NCBI GenBank assembly: GCA_039193195.1
Contig: JBCCWS010000038.1
Span: forward strand, 1-54,864
Reading direction: 5' to 3'
DNA: 54,864 bases
Source of the DNA: Pseudomonadota bacterium
Lineage (GTDB): Bacteria > Pseudomonadota > Gammaproteobacteria > Steroidobacterales > JBCBZW01
Shown here in pieces: positions 35,744 through 44,022 of this stretch. The translations under genes and the position numbers were made by a program. The notes under the pieces are model-generated. The model did no database searches. It had not been told where the DNA came from and worked only from the letters and a program-made list of their open reading frames with translations. Each line of letters starts with the position of its first letter. Positions within the stretch are counted from its first letter, which is position 1.

Positions 35744-36643
35744 TTGCGCACAAGTGCCCCATCAGATGCCGTAATTACCAAACGGCCCCTGAAAGACAGC
35801 GCCGGCCGCCCGACCTTCGGGGTCGAGGTGGGCGGCATCGACCTGCGCGACGCTGACGATCAGCTTCTGGAGCTGCTCGCCACCACCTGGTCTGAGCACC
35901 CGCTGGTACTGATCCGCGACCAGCTCCTGGACGAGCCCACGCTGATGCGCGTGAGCAGCGCTTTCGGCGAGCTAGAACAGGTGGTGCGCAAGGACATTCA
36001 CTCCCGCTACCATCCGCAGGTCGCCCTGGTCACCAACTTGTATCTGGAAGACGGTACGAACCTGGGCGGCCTCGGCAGCTATGAACTACGTTGGCACACG
36101 GATCAGAGCTACCGCGAACGTCCGGCCACCGGCGCGGCTTTCTACGCCATGGAGGTGCCACCAAACGGCGGCGATACCCACTGGATCAACACTGTGCTCG
36201 CCTACGAGGCGTTGGACAGCGAGACTCGCGCCTTGATCGACGCCCGCCACGGCTTGTTCGCCTACCAGATGTACGACACGGACATCACCGACGCGCCGGC
36301 GGTGCGCTCGATTCGCGACCGCACACCCGATGCGCGCCATCCCACGGTGCTGTACCACCCAGTCGACGGCCAGCCCAACCTCTACTTCGATCCCACTCAG
36401 ACCTACGCGATCGACGGCCACGACGAGGACACCAGCGAAGCGCTGGTGAGCAAGCTCTCCGCCCACCTGATGCAACCTGAGTTTCGTCACACCCATCGCT
36501 GGCGCCTAGGCGACCTCATGCTCTGGGACAACGCCCGCCTGCTGCATTCGCGCGAGGCTTTCGATCCTAAGCTACCGCGCCTAGCCAAGCGTACGACGAT
36601 CTTCCTCCGTCCCGATCTGTTCCCCGTGCCCGCCCTGCCATGA
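35744..36643 (+). CDS. TauD/TfdA-family 2-oxoglutarate/Fe(II) dioxygenase (second)
   Basis: 299 residues; the only start that keeps the whole N-terminal strand is TTG 35744, with no good ribosome-binding site, so the start is uncertain. Iron ligands His and Asp in RWHTDQSYRE and distal His in LLHSREAF, 2-oxoglutarate Arg in LAKRTT. Moderately similar to the first dioxygenase, so they may act on different steps or stereoisomers. Its stop overlaps the start of the second CoA-transferase (ATGA). Divergent from gntR with the operator between them. Confidence 0.85.
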   Translation: MRTSAPSDAVITKRPLKDSAGRPTFGVEVGGIDLRDADDQLLELLATTWSEHPLVLIRDQLLDEPTLMRVSSAFGELEQVVRKDIHSRYHPQVALVTNLYLEDGTNLGGLGSYELRWHTDQSYRERPATGAAFYAMEVPPNGGDTHWINTVLAYEALDSETRALIDARHGLFAYQMYDTDITDAPAVRSIRDRTPDARHPTVLYHPVDGQPNLYFDPTQTYAIDGHDEDTSEALVSKLSAHLMQPEFRHTHRWRLGDLMLWDNARLLHSREAFDPKLPRLAKRTTIFLRPDLFPVPALP

Positions 36644-37848
36644 GCGAACACGCTGACCCACGCCCGCTCGACGGTATGCGCGTGGTGGAGATGGGACAGA
36701 TCCTCGCTGGCCCCTTCGCCTCCACCCTGCTCGCCTACTTCGGCGCCGAGGTCATCAAGATCGAACCGCCGGGCAGCGGTGACCCGATTCGAAGTTGGCG
36801 CATCACCCGCAACGGCACATCGCTCTGGTGGTGGAGCCACGCGCGCAACAAGAAATCCGTCACCGTGAACCTCAAGCGCGAAGAAGGTCAGGCGATCGCA
36901 CTCGCGCTGCTGCGCGATGCAGATGCTCTGGTGGAGAACTTCCGCCCGGGTCAGATGGAGAAATGGAACCTAGGCCCGGACGTGGTGCGCAACGCCAACC
37001 CGGCGCTCATCTACACGCGGGTCTCGGGATACGGCCAAACCGGCCCATACGCGCACAAGCCCGGCTTCGCTTCGGTCTGCGAGGGATTCGGCGGTTTACG
37101 CTACGTCAATGGCTTCCCAGATGGGATCCCCGTCCGTGCGAACTTGAGCATCGGCGATACGTTAGCGGGCATGCACGCCGCCTTCGGCATCCTGCTCGCC
37201 TACATCCACCGCTTGAAGGGCCGCGCTCAAGCGGGGCAAGTCGTGGATGTGTCCATCTTCGAATCGGTGTTCAACATGATGGAGGGGGTAGTGCCGGAAT
37301 ACTCAGGTGCGGGAGTGATCCGCGAGCCCTCCGGCTCCACGATCACCGGTATCGTGCCCTCCAACACCTACCGCTGCGCCGACGGCACCTTGATCGTCAT
37401 CGGCGCCAACACCGATTCGATGTACCTTCGCCTAATGGGAGCGATCGGTCGCCAGGACCTCGCCGACGAGCCTGCGCTGGCCAACAATGCGGGCCGCGTC
37501 GAGGCGCAGACGCGCATCGACGGCGCCATCGCGCAATGGGCCAACACGCTCAGTGGCGCCGATGCCCTCGCCCTGCTCGAGCGCGCCGCGGTGGCGGCGG
37601 GCCCGATCTACAACGTCGCCCAGATGTTCGAAGACCCGCAGTATCAAGCGCGGGAGCTGTTCGAAGAGGTCGAGGTGGAGGGCGAGCCACTACACATCCC
37701 AGCGATGGTGCCGCGCCTGACGGAAACGCCCGGCCGCACGGACTGGCCGGGCCCGACGCTCGGCGAGCACACGGAGGAGATCCTGGGCGCTCTGCCCGGC
37801 TACGACTCGGCGCGAATCGCGCGCTTGCGCGCCGACGGTGTCATATAA
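36640..37848 (+). CDS. CaiB/BaiF family III CoA-transferase (second)
   Basis: 402 residues, ATG overlapping the dioxygenase stop by 4 nt. Same fold as the first CoA-transferase: MRVVEMGQILAGPFAS, FGAEVIKIE, VSGYGQTGPYA and catalytic Asp173 in IGDTLAGMHAAFG. The two are clearly different enzymes by sequence, so the cluster activates two acids or the same acid in two contexts. Product of a two-gene operon with TauD2. Ends 4 nt before the convergent glutathione transferase gene. Confidence 0.9.
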   Translation: MSEHADPRPLDGMRVVEMGQILAGPFASTLLAYFGAEVIKIEPPGSGDPIRSWRITRNGTSLWWWSHARNKKSVTVNLKREEGQAIALALLRDADALVENFRPGQMEKWNLGPDVVRNANPALIYTRVSGYGQTGPYAHKPGFASVCEGFGGLRYVNGFPDGIPVRANLSIGDTLAGMHAAFGILLAYIHRLKGRAQAGQVVDVSIFESVFNMMEGVVPEYSGAGVIREPSGSTITGIVPSNTYRCADGTLIVIGANTDSMYLRLMGAIGRQDLADEPALANNAGRVEAQTRIDGAIAQWANTLSGADALALLERAAVAAGPIYNVAQMFEDPQYQARELFEEVEVEGEPLHIPAMVPRLTETPGRTDWPGPTLGEHTEEILGALPGYDSARIARLRADGVI

Positions 37849-37852
37849 ACGC

Positions 37853-38476
37853 TTAGCCGCTGCCCAGATGCTTCTCATCGATCGCGGATGCCCGCGCCAC
37901 TGCCTCACGCGCACCCACGCGCTCGGCGTAGGCCTTGAAGGCGTCGGTCTCAGGCAGCAGCCCAAAGCTCAGGGTCCAACCGAGGGAAGTTCCCCACAGC
38001 ACGTCCAGGGCGGTGAACGACTCGCCCAGCAAGTAGGGCTGGTCACCCAGCTGGCCGGCGAGCGCATCGATCACGGCCTCGAAGGTGCCGTACGGGGACA
38101 TGGCCTGGGGCCCCGGCTCCCGCTGTTGCGCGCGATCGATAATAGCGGGCTCGAAGCAGCTACCGTAGAAGGCCATCCAGCGCAGATAAGGGCCGCGCAG
38201 GGGATCGTCCAATGACGGCGCCAATCCACGATCTGCGTAGAGATCTGCTAGGTAGATGTACACCGCTACTTGCTCGGTCACAAGGATGGCGTTGTGCACG
38301 ATGGCGGGCACCTTACCCATCGGGTTCAGCGCCAGATAATCGGCGCAGCGCTGCTGGTCCTTACGCTGATCGAGGATCTCGAGGGAATAGTCGGCACCAA
38401 GCTCTTCGAGCAGTGCGAGCACTCCCCTAGAGCGTGACTGAGGCGAATGGTAAAGGCGTATGTGACGGTCCGTCAT
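37853..38476 (-). CDS. Glutathione S-transferase family protein
   Basis: 207 residues. Thioredoxin-like N-terminal domain with RLYHSPQSRSRGVLALLEELG and the cis-Pro motif GKVPAIV, glutathione contact near TEQVAVYIYL, and an all-helical C-terminal domain with the ALDVLWG capping motif. Ser in SPQSRS is the likely thiolate-activating residue (beta or related class). Its start overlaps the stop of the GNAT gene by 4 nt, so it is the last gene of a small operon. Cytosolic conjugation or peroxide reduction; substrate unknown. Confidence 0.88.
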   Translation of the reverse strand: MTDRHIRLYHSPQSRSRGVLALLEELGADYSLEILDQRKDQQRCADYLALNPMGKVPAIVHNAILVTEQVAVYIYLADLYADRGLAPSLDDPLRGPYLRWMAFYGSCFEPAIIDRAQQREPGPQAMSPYGTFEAVIDALAGQLGDQPYLLGESFTALDVLWGTSLGWTLSFGLLPETDAFKAYAERVGAREAVARASAIDEKHLGSG

Positions 38477-39126
38477 CGGTGCTCTCCTTGGGTCGCGGGA
38501 TGGCTCGCCGCGGGCGCCGGGGGTGCGACTAGCGTCGCGCGGTCAGCGCGGAAAAATGCGCTCGCCGGTTGGGCAGCGTCGCTTGGGATGAAGAACTCAC
38601 TGACCAACTCACCCACGCGCGTTCGCAGGTGTCCGGCGCAGTGCATCGCGCAGTGCTCCAAGACCCGCGCAGAGGCATGGTTCCCCGGCGCCGTAATCCC
38701 AACCACGGCGTGTAAGCCGAAGGCGTCGCGACCGAAACGCAGGGTAGCCTCGGCGGCCTCGCGAGCGATGCCTTTGCCGCGGAACGCCGGCAGTAGCGCG
38801 TAGCCTAGGTCTGGGCAGGTGAGGTAGTCGCGTCGATACAGCCCACACAATCCCGCGGACGCCCCTTCGGGCTGCTCGCCATAGCATTCGATAAGGTAGG
38901 GACCAAAGCCGTGGCTGCGGTAACTATCGCGAATGCTGTACTCGAGAAATGCGAGCGCGTGGTCATGCGTACGCACCTCGCGATCACCGATCAGCGCAAT
39001 GAACTGGGGATCGTTGAGCAGCTCTACCAAAAACCCTGCGTCGCGTTCATCCAGGGGACGCAGACGCAGGCGCTCAGTTGAAAACAGCGCCCCTCGCGGG
39101 AGGGCGCAGGGCCCATTCACGCGCAT
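38473..39126 (-). CDS. GNAT acetyltransferase (RimJ/RimL type)
   Basis: 217 residues from ATG 39126; the frame is open upstream to 39252 but would run into the preceding gene. TERLRLRPLDERDA opening, LGYALLPAFRGKGIAREAA acetyl-CoA site with the R/Q-x-x-G-x-A pattern, and APGNHASARVLEHC near the end. Such proteins acetylate ribosomal N-termini or small amines. Between the NTF2-like and glutathione transferase genes in one probable operon. Confidence 0.85.
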   Translation of the reverse strand: MRVNGPCALPRGALFSTERLRLRPLDERDAGFLVELLNDPQFIALIGDREVRTHDHALAFLEYSIRDSYRSHGFGPYLIECYGEQPEGASAGLCGLYRRDYLTCPDLGYALLPAFRGKGIAREAAEATLRFGRDAFGLHAVVGITAPGNHASARVLEHCAMHCAGHLRTRVGELVSEFFIPSDAAQPASAFFRADRATLVAPPAPAASHPATQGEHR

Positions 39127-39145
39127 ACCCCCACCCCGCTTGGCC

Positions 39146-39625
39146 CTACAAGCCAAGCTCGGATAGGGTCGGATGATCGTCCGGTCGCCGACCTTGGGGC
39201 CAATGATACTGACGATCCTCCTCGCGAATGGGCAGATCGTTGATGCTCGCATGGCGGTAGCACATCAAGCCATTGCCCGCGAACTCCCAGTTCTCGTTAC
39301 CGTAGGAGCGGAACCAGTTACTGGCATCATCACGCCACTCGTAAGCAAAGCGCACCGCGATCCGATTGCCCTCGTGAGCCCAAAGCTCCTTGATCAGTCG
39401 GTAGTCGAGCTCACGCTGCCACTTGCGCGTGAGAAAGGCGTGGACTTCGTCGCGACCGCATGGAAACTCAGCGCGATTACGCCAGCGCGTATCGAGCGTA
39501 TAGGCGAGTACTACCTGGTCAGGTTTGCGGGTGTTCCACGCATCCTCGGCCTTGCGCACCTTGATCAGGGCGTCTTCTCGGGAAAAGGGAGGGAGGGGTG
39601 GGCGCGGTGTTTCAACATCCATCAT
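39146..39625 (-). CDS. NTF2-like protein (DUF1348 type)
   Basis: 159 residues from one of two adjacent ATGs (39625 or 39622). SnoaL/NTF2-like alpha+beta barrel with the family wording [41 protein letters not shown] and GNENWEF. The fold forms a small hydrophobic pocket; members are mostly without known function. No signal peptide. First gene of the NTF2-GNAT-GST group. Confidence 0.85.
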   Translation of the reverse strand: MMDVETPRPPLPPFSREDALIKVRKAEDAWNTRKPDQVVLAYTLDTRWRNRAEFPCGRDEVHAFLTRKWQRELDYRLIKELWAHEGNRIAVRFAYEWRDDASNWFRSYGNENWEFAGNGLMCYRHASINDLPIREEDRQYHWPQGRRPDDHPTLSELGL

Positions 39626-39731
39626 CCTGAGCCTGCGATAAGTGCGGTGAAGGTCCCTACCGTTGCCCTGGCCACACCTTCGGTTGCGCCCGCGTAGGAG
39701 CCAACGCAATCGCTAGCCAGAGTGGCCCGCG

Positions 39732-40160
39732 CTAGCGAGCGCCGTACTGCTCCCCCGTGCCCGGCTGCACGAGCACGTCGCCGTACTCGATCGTGCCGCC
39801 CTCGCGGCTGTAGAGCATAAAGACAATGGACGGGTCTTCCGCCACCTGATCCACCTCGATGACCACCGCATCGCTGTCGATGTCTCGATCACGTATCTGG
39901 ACGCGGGCATCGTAGGCCACGGCGGTTGCCACCACTTCGGCGCGCGGCACCCGCAGGCGTACCTCCTCGCGCAGCTGCTCGATCAGATTCTGCGAGACCG
40001 GATTTTGATCGTCATCGTCCCCGTCGAGCGTGCTCAGCTCACCCTCCGCGTCCAAGGCACAGGCGAAGGGGTAGAACTCGCCAAAGGTGCTGAGCATGAG
40101 CTGCGCGAAAGATCCCGCGTGCTCAACGAGTTGCTCCAGCGGCTTGGTGGAATGCGACAC
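39732..40160 (-). CDS. Hypothetical protein, immunity/SMI-like size
   Basis: 142 residues, acidic (DGDDDDQN), with a mixed alpha/beta pattern: two N-terminal helices, FYPFACALDAEGEL, then helices and strands VVATAVAYDARV, AVVIEVDQV and SIVFMLYSR. The pattern recalls small cytosolic proteins found in many proteobacteria, but I do not recognise the family. Flanked by 21 nt and 91 nt gaps. Confidence 0.7.
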   Translation of the reverse strand: MSHSTKPLEQLVEHAGSFAQLMLSTFGEFYPFACALDAEGELSTLDGDDDDQNPVSQNLIEQLREEVRLRVPRAEVVATAVAYDARVQIRDRDIDSDAVVIEVDQVAEDPSIVFMLYSREGGTIEYGDVLVQPGTGEQYGAR

Positions 40161-40251
40161 AGGCTAGTCCTCGATGATCAAACGCCAGAAGCGGACCACT
40201 CCGCTCCATGCCCTGCAGTCTACCGCGGCGGCGCGCGCCTGACACCCGCCC

Positions 40252-40758
40252 TCAGGTCGGTGGATGCTCGTGGAGGTCGACGATCCAGTAGCCTACATCG
40301 AGCCACTGCTCGAACTTGAAGCCCACCTTGGGGAGTCGAGCGCACTGCGTCATGGTGAACTTCTCGTGCAAGGCCACGCTGACCGGGTTCGGCAGGGTGA
40401 TGCCAGCGATCAGTGTGCGCAGGCCACGGGCGGCCGAAAGTGGGAACAACTGCCCATACAGGGTGGTGCCCAGACCCTGGCCAACACACGAAGGGGACAG
40501 GTACACAGAGATCTCCGCCGCGTAGCGATAGGCGGCCCGGTCTTTCCAACGGGTGGCGTAGGCGTAGCCGGTGACCTCGCCGTCCTCGGCTTCAGCGACC
40601 AGCCATGGCAACCGCGCCTCAGTGACCTGACGGATGCGCTTATGCATCTGCGGTGGACTGACCGCGGCCTCCTCAAAGGTGTGGGTGGTGTGGGCGACGT
40701 AGTGGTTGTAGATGTGCGCGATGGGCGCGGCGTCGGCGGGGGTGACCGATCGGATCAT
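40252..40758 (-). CDS. GNAT N-acetyltransferase (phosphinothricin acetyltransferase type)
   Basis: 168 residues from the second in-frame ATG (40758). IRSVTPADAAPIAHIYNHYV opening, GYAYATRWKDRAAYRYAAE, VGQGLGTTLY acetyl-CoA loop, LPNPVSVALHEKF and LDVGYW, the signature order of the PAT/MddA group. These enzymes acetylate phosphinothricin, methionine sulfoximine or methionine sulfone. In place of the usual GF after HEK there is FTMTQCARLPKVGFKFEQW, a small variation. Confidence 0.88.
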   Translation of the reverse strand: MIRSVTPADAAPIAHIYNHYVAHTTHTFEEAAVSPPQMHKRIRQVTEARLPWLVAEAEDGEVTGYAYATRWKDRAAYRYAAEISVYLSPSCVGQGLGTTLYGQLFPLSAARGLRTLIAGITLPNPVSVALHEKFTMTQCARLPKVGFKFEQWLDVGYWIVDLHEHPPT

Positions 40759-40857
40759 GAGCGCTAGCACTCCCGTGTCTTGCGGGCGTTCACGGATTTT
40801 AGGTCAGCGCCGATGCAGGGTCACGGGGAGCGGCGACTACGGCGTCGCAAAACGCCG

Positions 40858-40900
40858 ACAAAAGAGGCGGCTCATCCCGAGCGAGGTGGGACGAGCCGCA
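40858..40900 (-). terminator. Rho-independent terminator after the spondin-domain gene
   Basis: On the minus strand a 12-bp stem (arms 40889-40900 and 40868-40879, one mismatch) with a 9-nt loop is followed by CTCTTTTG. Position 48 nt past the stop at 40948 fits transcription end of that gene. Confidence 0.75.
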
Positions 40901-40947
40901 GGCGAACGGCCGAGCAACCTCAGCCGTTAGCGATCAGATCGCTTAGC

Positions 40948-41604
40948 TTAGTCGAGGCGTGTGATCGTGACGCGCGCCACGGGGTTGCGCCAGTCGTACA
41001 CCGACGGGGTGACATCAGCGATGCCGGCGATACCGCCGCTCACGTGCACGTAGCCCTCACCGCCCTCGTTGGGGCTGGCGCCGGCACCACCGCAGGTGGG
41101 ACCGGGGATGTTCTCGCATACCTCGTCGTTCAGCTCACTGCCGGCATCGAGTCCAATGGCGAAGTAGGTTCGCGTGCCGCCGACGCGGCGGGGGACGCGC
41201 AGGCTGTCCGCACCGACGAAGCTGTCGTTGGTGGGCAGCAGCATCGCCGCCAGGCTGATGCGATCGAAGCCCTCACCGCCTTCGACGATGACCGACGCCG
41301 AGGAACCGGGGTCGGTCAGGCCTTCCGTCGCCCCGAAGTCGCTCACGAGATCAGGCACGGTGGCGAGCAGGGTTTGCAGCGGCGTGGTGTCGCCGTCTTC
41401 CGCCAGAAACGCCAGCTCGTCCGACGCTGGGGCACCGAACTCCCACAGCGCGATGTCGGCGGAGTGCGCGACGACCAGAATCGGCGTGAACTGTACCCCG
41501 CGGGAGATGTTGGTGATGGACACTTCGAAGCTGTCGGCGTGGGCGATGCTGGTGGCGGCAGCGCTCAGGGCGAGCGTACCGACGGCGATGAGATTCTTAT
41601 GCAT
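40948..41604 (-). CDS. Exported spondin-domain protein
   Basis: 218 residues with a signal peptide ending AHA near residue 23. The mature protein is a single spondin domain: FEVSITNISRGVQFTPILVVAH, SASVIVEGGEG, ISLAAMLLPTNDSFVGAD and a closing beta region with two Cys (CENIPGPTC). Common as a stand-alone periplasmic or secreted protein in marine gammaproteobacteria; role unknown, possibly in surface binding. Single gene with its own terminator. The 244-nt region upstream holds a small hairpin (41769-41789) near the end of pqqB. Confidence 0.88.
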   Translation of the reverse strand: MHKNLIAVGTLALSAAATSIAHADSFEVSITNISRGVQFTPILVVAHSADIALWEFGAPASDELAFLAEDGDTTPLQTLLATVPDLVSDFGATEGLTDPGSSASVIVEGGEGFDRISLAAMLLPTNDSFVGADSLRVPRRVGGTRTYFAIGLDAGSELNDEVCENIPGPTCGGAGASPNEGGEGYVHVSGGIAGIADVTPSVYDWRNPVARVTITRLD

Positions 41605-41848
41605 GTGTTCGATTCCCCTAAGAAATTCTGCGAACTAGATCGGGTTGGCCCGAGCGCATACGTTCGTTGCGATCAGGATGGCCCGTATGGTCGCGGGGAG
41701 TAATCACAGGTTCGTCACGGAATTCTCACGAAATTATCCGCCCGGCCTATCACCGACCGACGGATGCCGCTGACCGAGGACCGGTCAGCAGCGCCCATTG
41801 CGCATTGCGCAAACGCGCCGCGGGAGGGCGGACTGTGCAGTGCCTCTC

Positions 41849-42778
41849 CTAGAGGGAGATCGCCATGCCGTCGTAGGAGACTTCCCAGCCCGCGGCCTCG
41901 GCTTCGGCACGCTCTGCCGTATCCGCGGCGAGCACCGGGTTCGTCGTATTGATATGAATGAACACCTTGCGTTGCACATCGATGTGCTTGAAGGCTTCGA
42001 TGGAACCGTCTTGGCCGGATAAGCTCATGTGGCCCATGCGCTTGCCCGTCTTCACGCCCACGCCGTCACGCACCATCTCATCGTCCACCCACAGGGTGCC
42101 GTCGAAGAGGACTAGGGGCGCGCCCTGCAGCCGAGCGGCGAGTGCCTCAGTCATGCGCGCGCAGGCGGGCAGGTAGAAGAAGGCGGTCTCGCCACTGGCA
42201 CGCTTGACCTCGAGGCCGATGGTGTCCTCATCGACGGAGCCGAAATTATCTCCCTTACTCTCATCCTCAAGCCACAAGGCGACCTTGCCGGGCACGGCGA
42301 AGGGTTGCACGGTGATGCCAAGGTCGAGCTCCTGCGCGCCATGTAGGTGTAGATCCTCCCCAAGGGTCATCGACCGGCGGTCGACGAAGGCCGGATTCAA
42401 GACGTTGAATATGGGGTTGGCATCGAGCACACCCAGCACGCGCTGCGTCGCATAGACATTGAACGCCTGAGACTCGCGCAGATTGATCAGGCCCGCCACG
42501 TGGTCAACGTCAGCGTTGGTCAGCACAACCGCCTGGATTGGGCTGTCTCGCAGCCCCGCGCGAGGGTGCAGAATGTCGTTGTCATTGATTTGCTGGCGCA
42601 GATCGGGCGATGCGTTGAACAAGGCCCAGTTGCTGCCATCAGCGCTGACGGCCAGGGACGACTGGGTACGCTGGGGCGCCGCCGGATCGGCGCTTCGCGC
42701 TCGCCGGCTGTTGGGGTGGTTGCAATTCCATTGGGGATAGCCGCCACCGGCTGCCGATCCGAGCACGCGTATCTGCAT
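41849..42778 (-). CDS. pqqB: PQQ biosynthesis protein PqqB
   Basis: 309 residues from ATG 42778 with GAGGAG 8 nt upstream. Metallo-beta-lactamase fold with the PqqB opening IRVLGSAAGGGYPQWNC, LTNADVDHVAGL, SGQDGSIEAF and HINTTNP. Recent work on the family assigns it a role in hydroxylating or processing the PqqA-derived intermediate. The usual cysteine-rich stretch after QWN is NCNHPNS here, so two of its Cys are missing. Oriented away from pqqA-pqqC-pqqDE, unlike the common pqqABCDE order. Confidence 0.93.
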   Translation of the reverse strand: MQIRVLGSAAGGGYPQWNCNHPNSRRARSADPAAPQRTQSSLAVSADGSNWALFNASPDLRQQINDNDILHPRAGLRDSPIQAVVLTNADVDHVAGLINLRESQAFNVYATQRVLGVLDANPIFNVLNPAFVDRRSMTLGEDLHLHGAQELDLGITVQPFAVPGKVALWLEDESKGDNFGSVDEDTIGLEVKRASGETAFFYLPACARMTEALAARLQGAPLVLFDGTLWVDDEMVRDGVGVKTGKRMGHMSLSGQDGSIEAFKHIDVQRKVFIHINTTNPVLAADTAERAEAEAAGWEVSYDGMAISL

Positions 42779-43090
42779 AGCCAAGGCTCCTCGTGTTCGA
42801 GTGGGAAAGGCGGGGAGAGTACGGCCTACACCGAGCGTTGCGCCAGCCTCTCCTGCAATCGGGTGCTCTCAACCAGAGCCACTGGTTCATATGAACCAAG
42901 CAAGCGCTGCCGTGTTGCATCGCAGCGCGATCCGATCAGTTAAATCAATGGCTTATACGGTCTCTGGACTCGCTTCAAAACTGGCCCGGTGATTGCAACC
43001 TGATCTGCACAGAGCGAGGGCAACCTCACTCGTACCGCTTCCGGCAAGTGCCGGTGGAGCATTGGAAACTTAACCGTTTGGAGAGACACC
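42779..43090. other. Divergent pqqB/pqqA control region
   Basis: 312 nt between the start codons of pqqB and pqqA. It must hold both promoters. I see the palindrome listed at 42883, a short hairpin CCGGCA-AG-TGCCGG (43039-43052) shortly before pqqA, and no convincing extra reading frame. Confidence 0.5.
42883..42898. promoter_or_regulatory. Perfect 16-bp palindrome between pqqB and pqqA
   Basis: TGGTTCATATGAACCA is fully symmetric and lies 105 nt upstream of pqqB and 193 nt upstream of pqqA, in the shared control region. Form and position fit the operator of a dimeric regulator (TetR-, GntR- or LacI-like); no candidate regulator gene is adjacent. Confidence 0.55.
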
Positions 43091-43165
43091 ATGAAGTGGG
43101 AAACCCCTGAGTACAGCGACATCCGCTTTGGCTTCGAAGTGACGATGTACATCAACAACCGCTAA
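43091..43165 (+). CDS. pqqA: PQQ precursor peptide PqqA
   Basis: 24 residues, [20 protein letters not shown] then INNR. Glu16 and Tyr20 in FEVTMY are the two residues joined and turned into PQQ. Length and wording match known PqqA (23-24 residues). A GGAGAG ribosome-binding site lies 5 nt upstream. Followed by a strong hairpin and then pqqC. Confidence 0.95.
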   Translation: MKWETPEYSDIRFGFEVTMYINNR

Positions 43166-43178
43166 GCCTTAGCGGTTG

Positions 43179-43207
43179 GGGGAATCGCCGGACATCGGCG
43201 ATTCCCC
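43179..43207 (+). promoter_or_regulatory. Hairpin between pqqA and pqqC
   Basis: A perfect 12-bp stem (43179-43190 with 43196-43207) and 5-nt loop, starting 14 nt after the pqqA stop. There is no T-run, so it is more likely a partial terminator, processing site or mRNA 3'-end stabiliser that keeps the precursor peptide in excess over the enzymes. Confidence 0.65.
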
Positions 43208-43269
43208 GACCTGCGCAAACGCGACCCCCCACCTTCCCCTCGGTCGCTGCTTTTTCCGAGAACAGCCCG

Positions 43270-44022
43270 ATGATTGAAGCGTTGCTGCCGCGTCGTGTTA
43301 CCGACGAAGCGCCCTACTCCCGTGAGGAGTTTCAAGCCAAGCTGCAGGAGAAGGAGCGCTTCTACCACATCCACCACCCCTTCCAGGTGCGGATGAACAG
43401 CGGCGAGCTCGACGCCGAGGCGATCCGCGGCTGGACTGCCAACCGCTACTATTACCAGACCACGATTCCCGTGAAAGATGCCGCGATCATGGCCAACTGT
43501 GCCGATCGCGAGACCCGTCGCCTGTGGATCCAACGAATCCTCGATCACGACGGCAGCGACGGTGACGAGGGTGGCTTGGAAGCGTGGCTCGCCCTTGGCG
43601 CCGCTGTTGGCCTCGAGCGTGAAGAGCTCGAAGACCACCGCCACGTGCTGCCCGGCGTGCGCTTCGCCATCGACGCCTACTACAACTTCGCCCGGAGTGC
43701 GCGCTGGCAGGAAGCCGCCGCCTCATCCCTAACGGAGCTATTTGCTCCGAAGATCCACCAGAAGCGGCTGGACAACTGGCCCGATCACTACCCGTGGATC
43801 GATGCGAGCGGCTACGCCTATTTTCGCAAGCGCCTCTCGGAGGCACGTCGCGACGTTCAGCATGGCCTCACGGTCACGCTCGACACCTTCAAGACACGCT
43901 ATGAGCAGGAATACGCCCTCAACATCCTGCAGTTCAAGCTCGACATCCTCTGGTCGATGCTCGACGCCATGTGGATGGCATACATCGAGAAGAAACCGCC
44001 CTTCTACTGCTGCGAGGACTGA
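43270..44022 (+). CDS. pqqC: Pyrroloquinoline-quinone synthase PqqC
   Basis: 250 residues. Whole-length PqqC, a heme-oxygenase-like helical bundle: [48 protein letters not shown] and [13 protein letters not shown] at the end. It performs the last step, the cofactor-less eight-electron oxidation and ring closure to PQQ. Start 104 nt after pqqA; its TGA overlaps the ATG of pqqDE by one base. Confidence 0.95.
   Translation: MIEALLPRRVTDEAPYSREEFQAKLQEKERFYHIHHPFQVRMNSGELDAEAIRGWTANRYYYQTTIPVKDAAIMANCADRETRRLWIQRILDHDGSDGDEGGLEAWLALGAAVGLEREELEDHRHVLPGVRFAIDAYYNFARSARWQEAAASSLTELFAPKIHQKRLDNWPDHYPWIDASGYAYFRKRLSEARRDVQHGLTVTLDTFKTRYEQEYALNILQFKLDILWSMLDAMWMAYIEKKPPFYCCED

Noticed and set aside
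36795-37856. Long plus-strand frame of 353 codons overlapping the second CoA-transferase
   Set aside because: It is a GC-rich shadow, full of Arg and His, in another frame of a clear CaiB gene.
41769-41789. Hairpin after pqqB as a terminator
   Set aside because: An 8-bp stem is present but no T-run follows on the minus strand, so it is mentioned only as a small hairpin.
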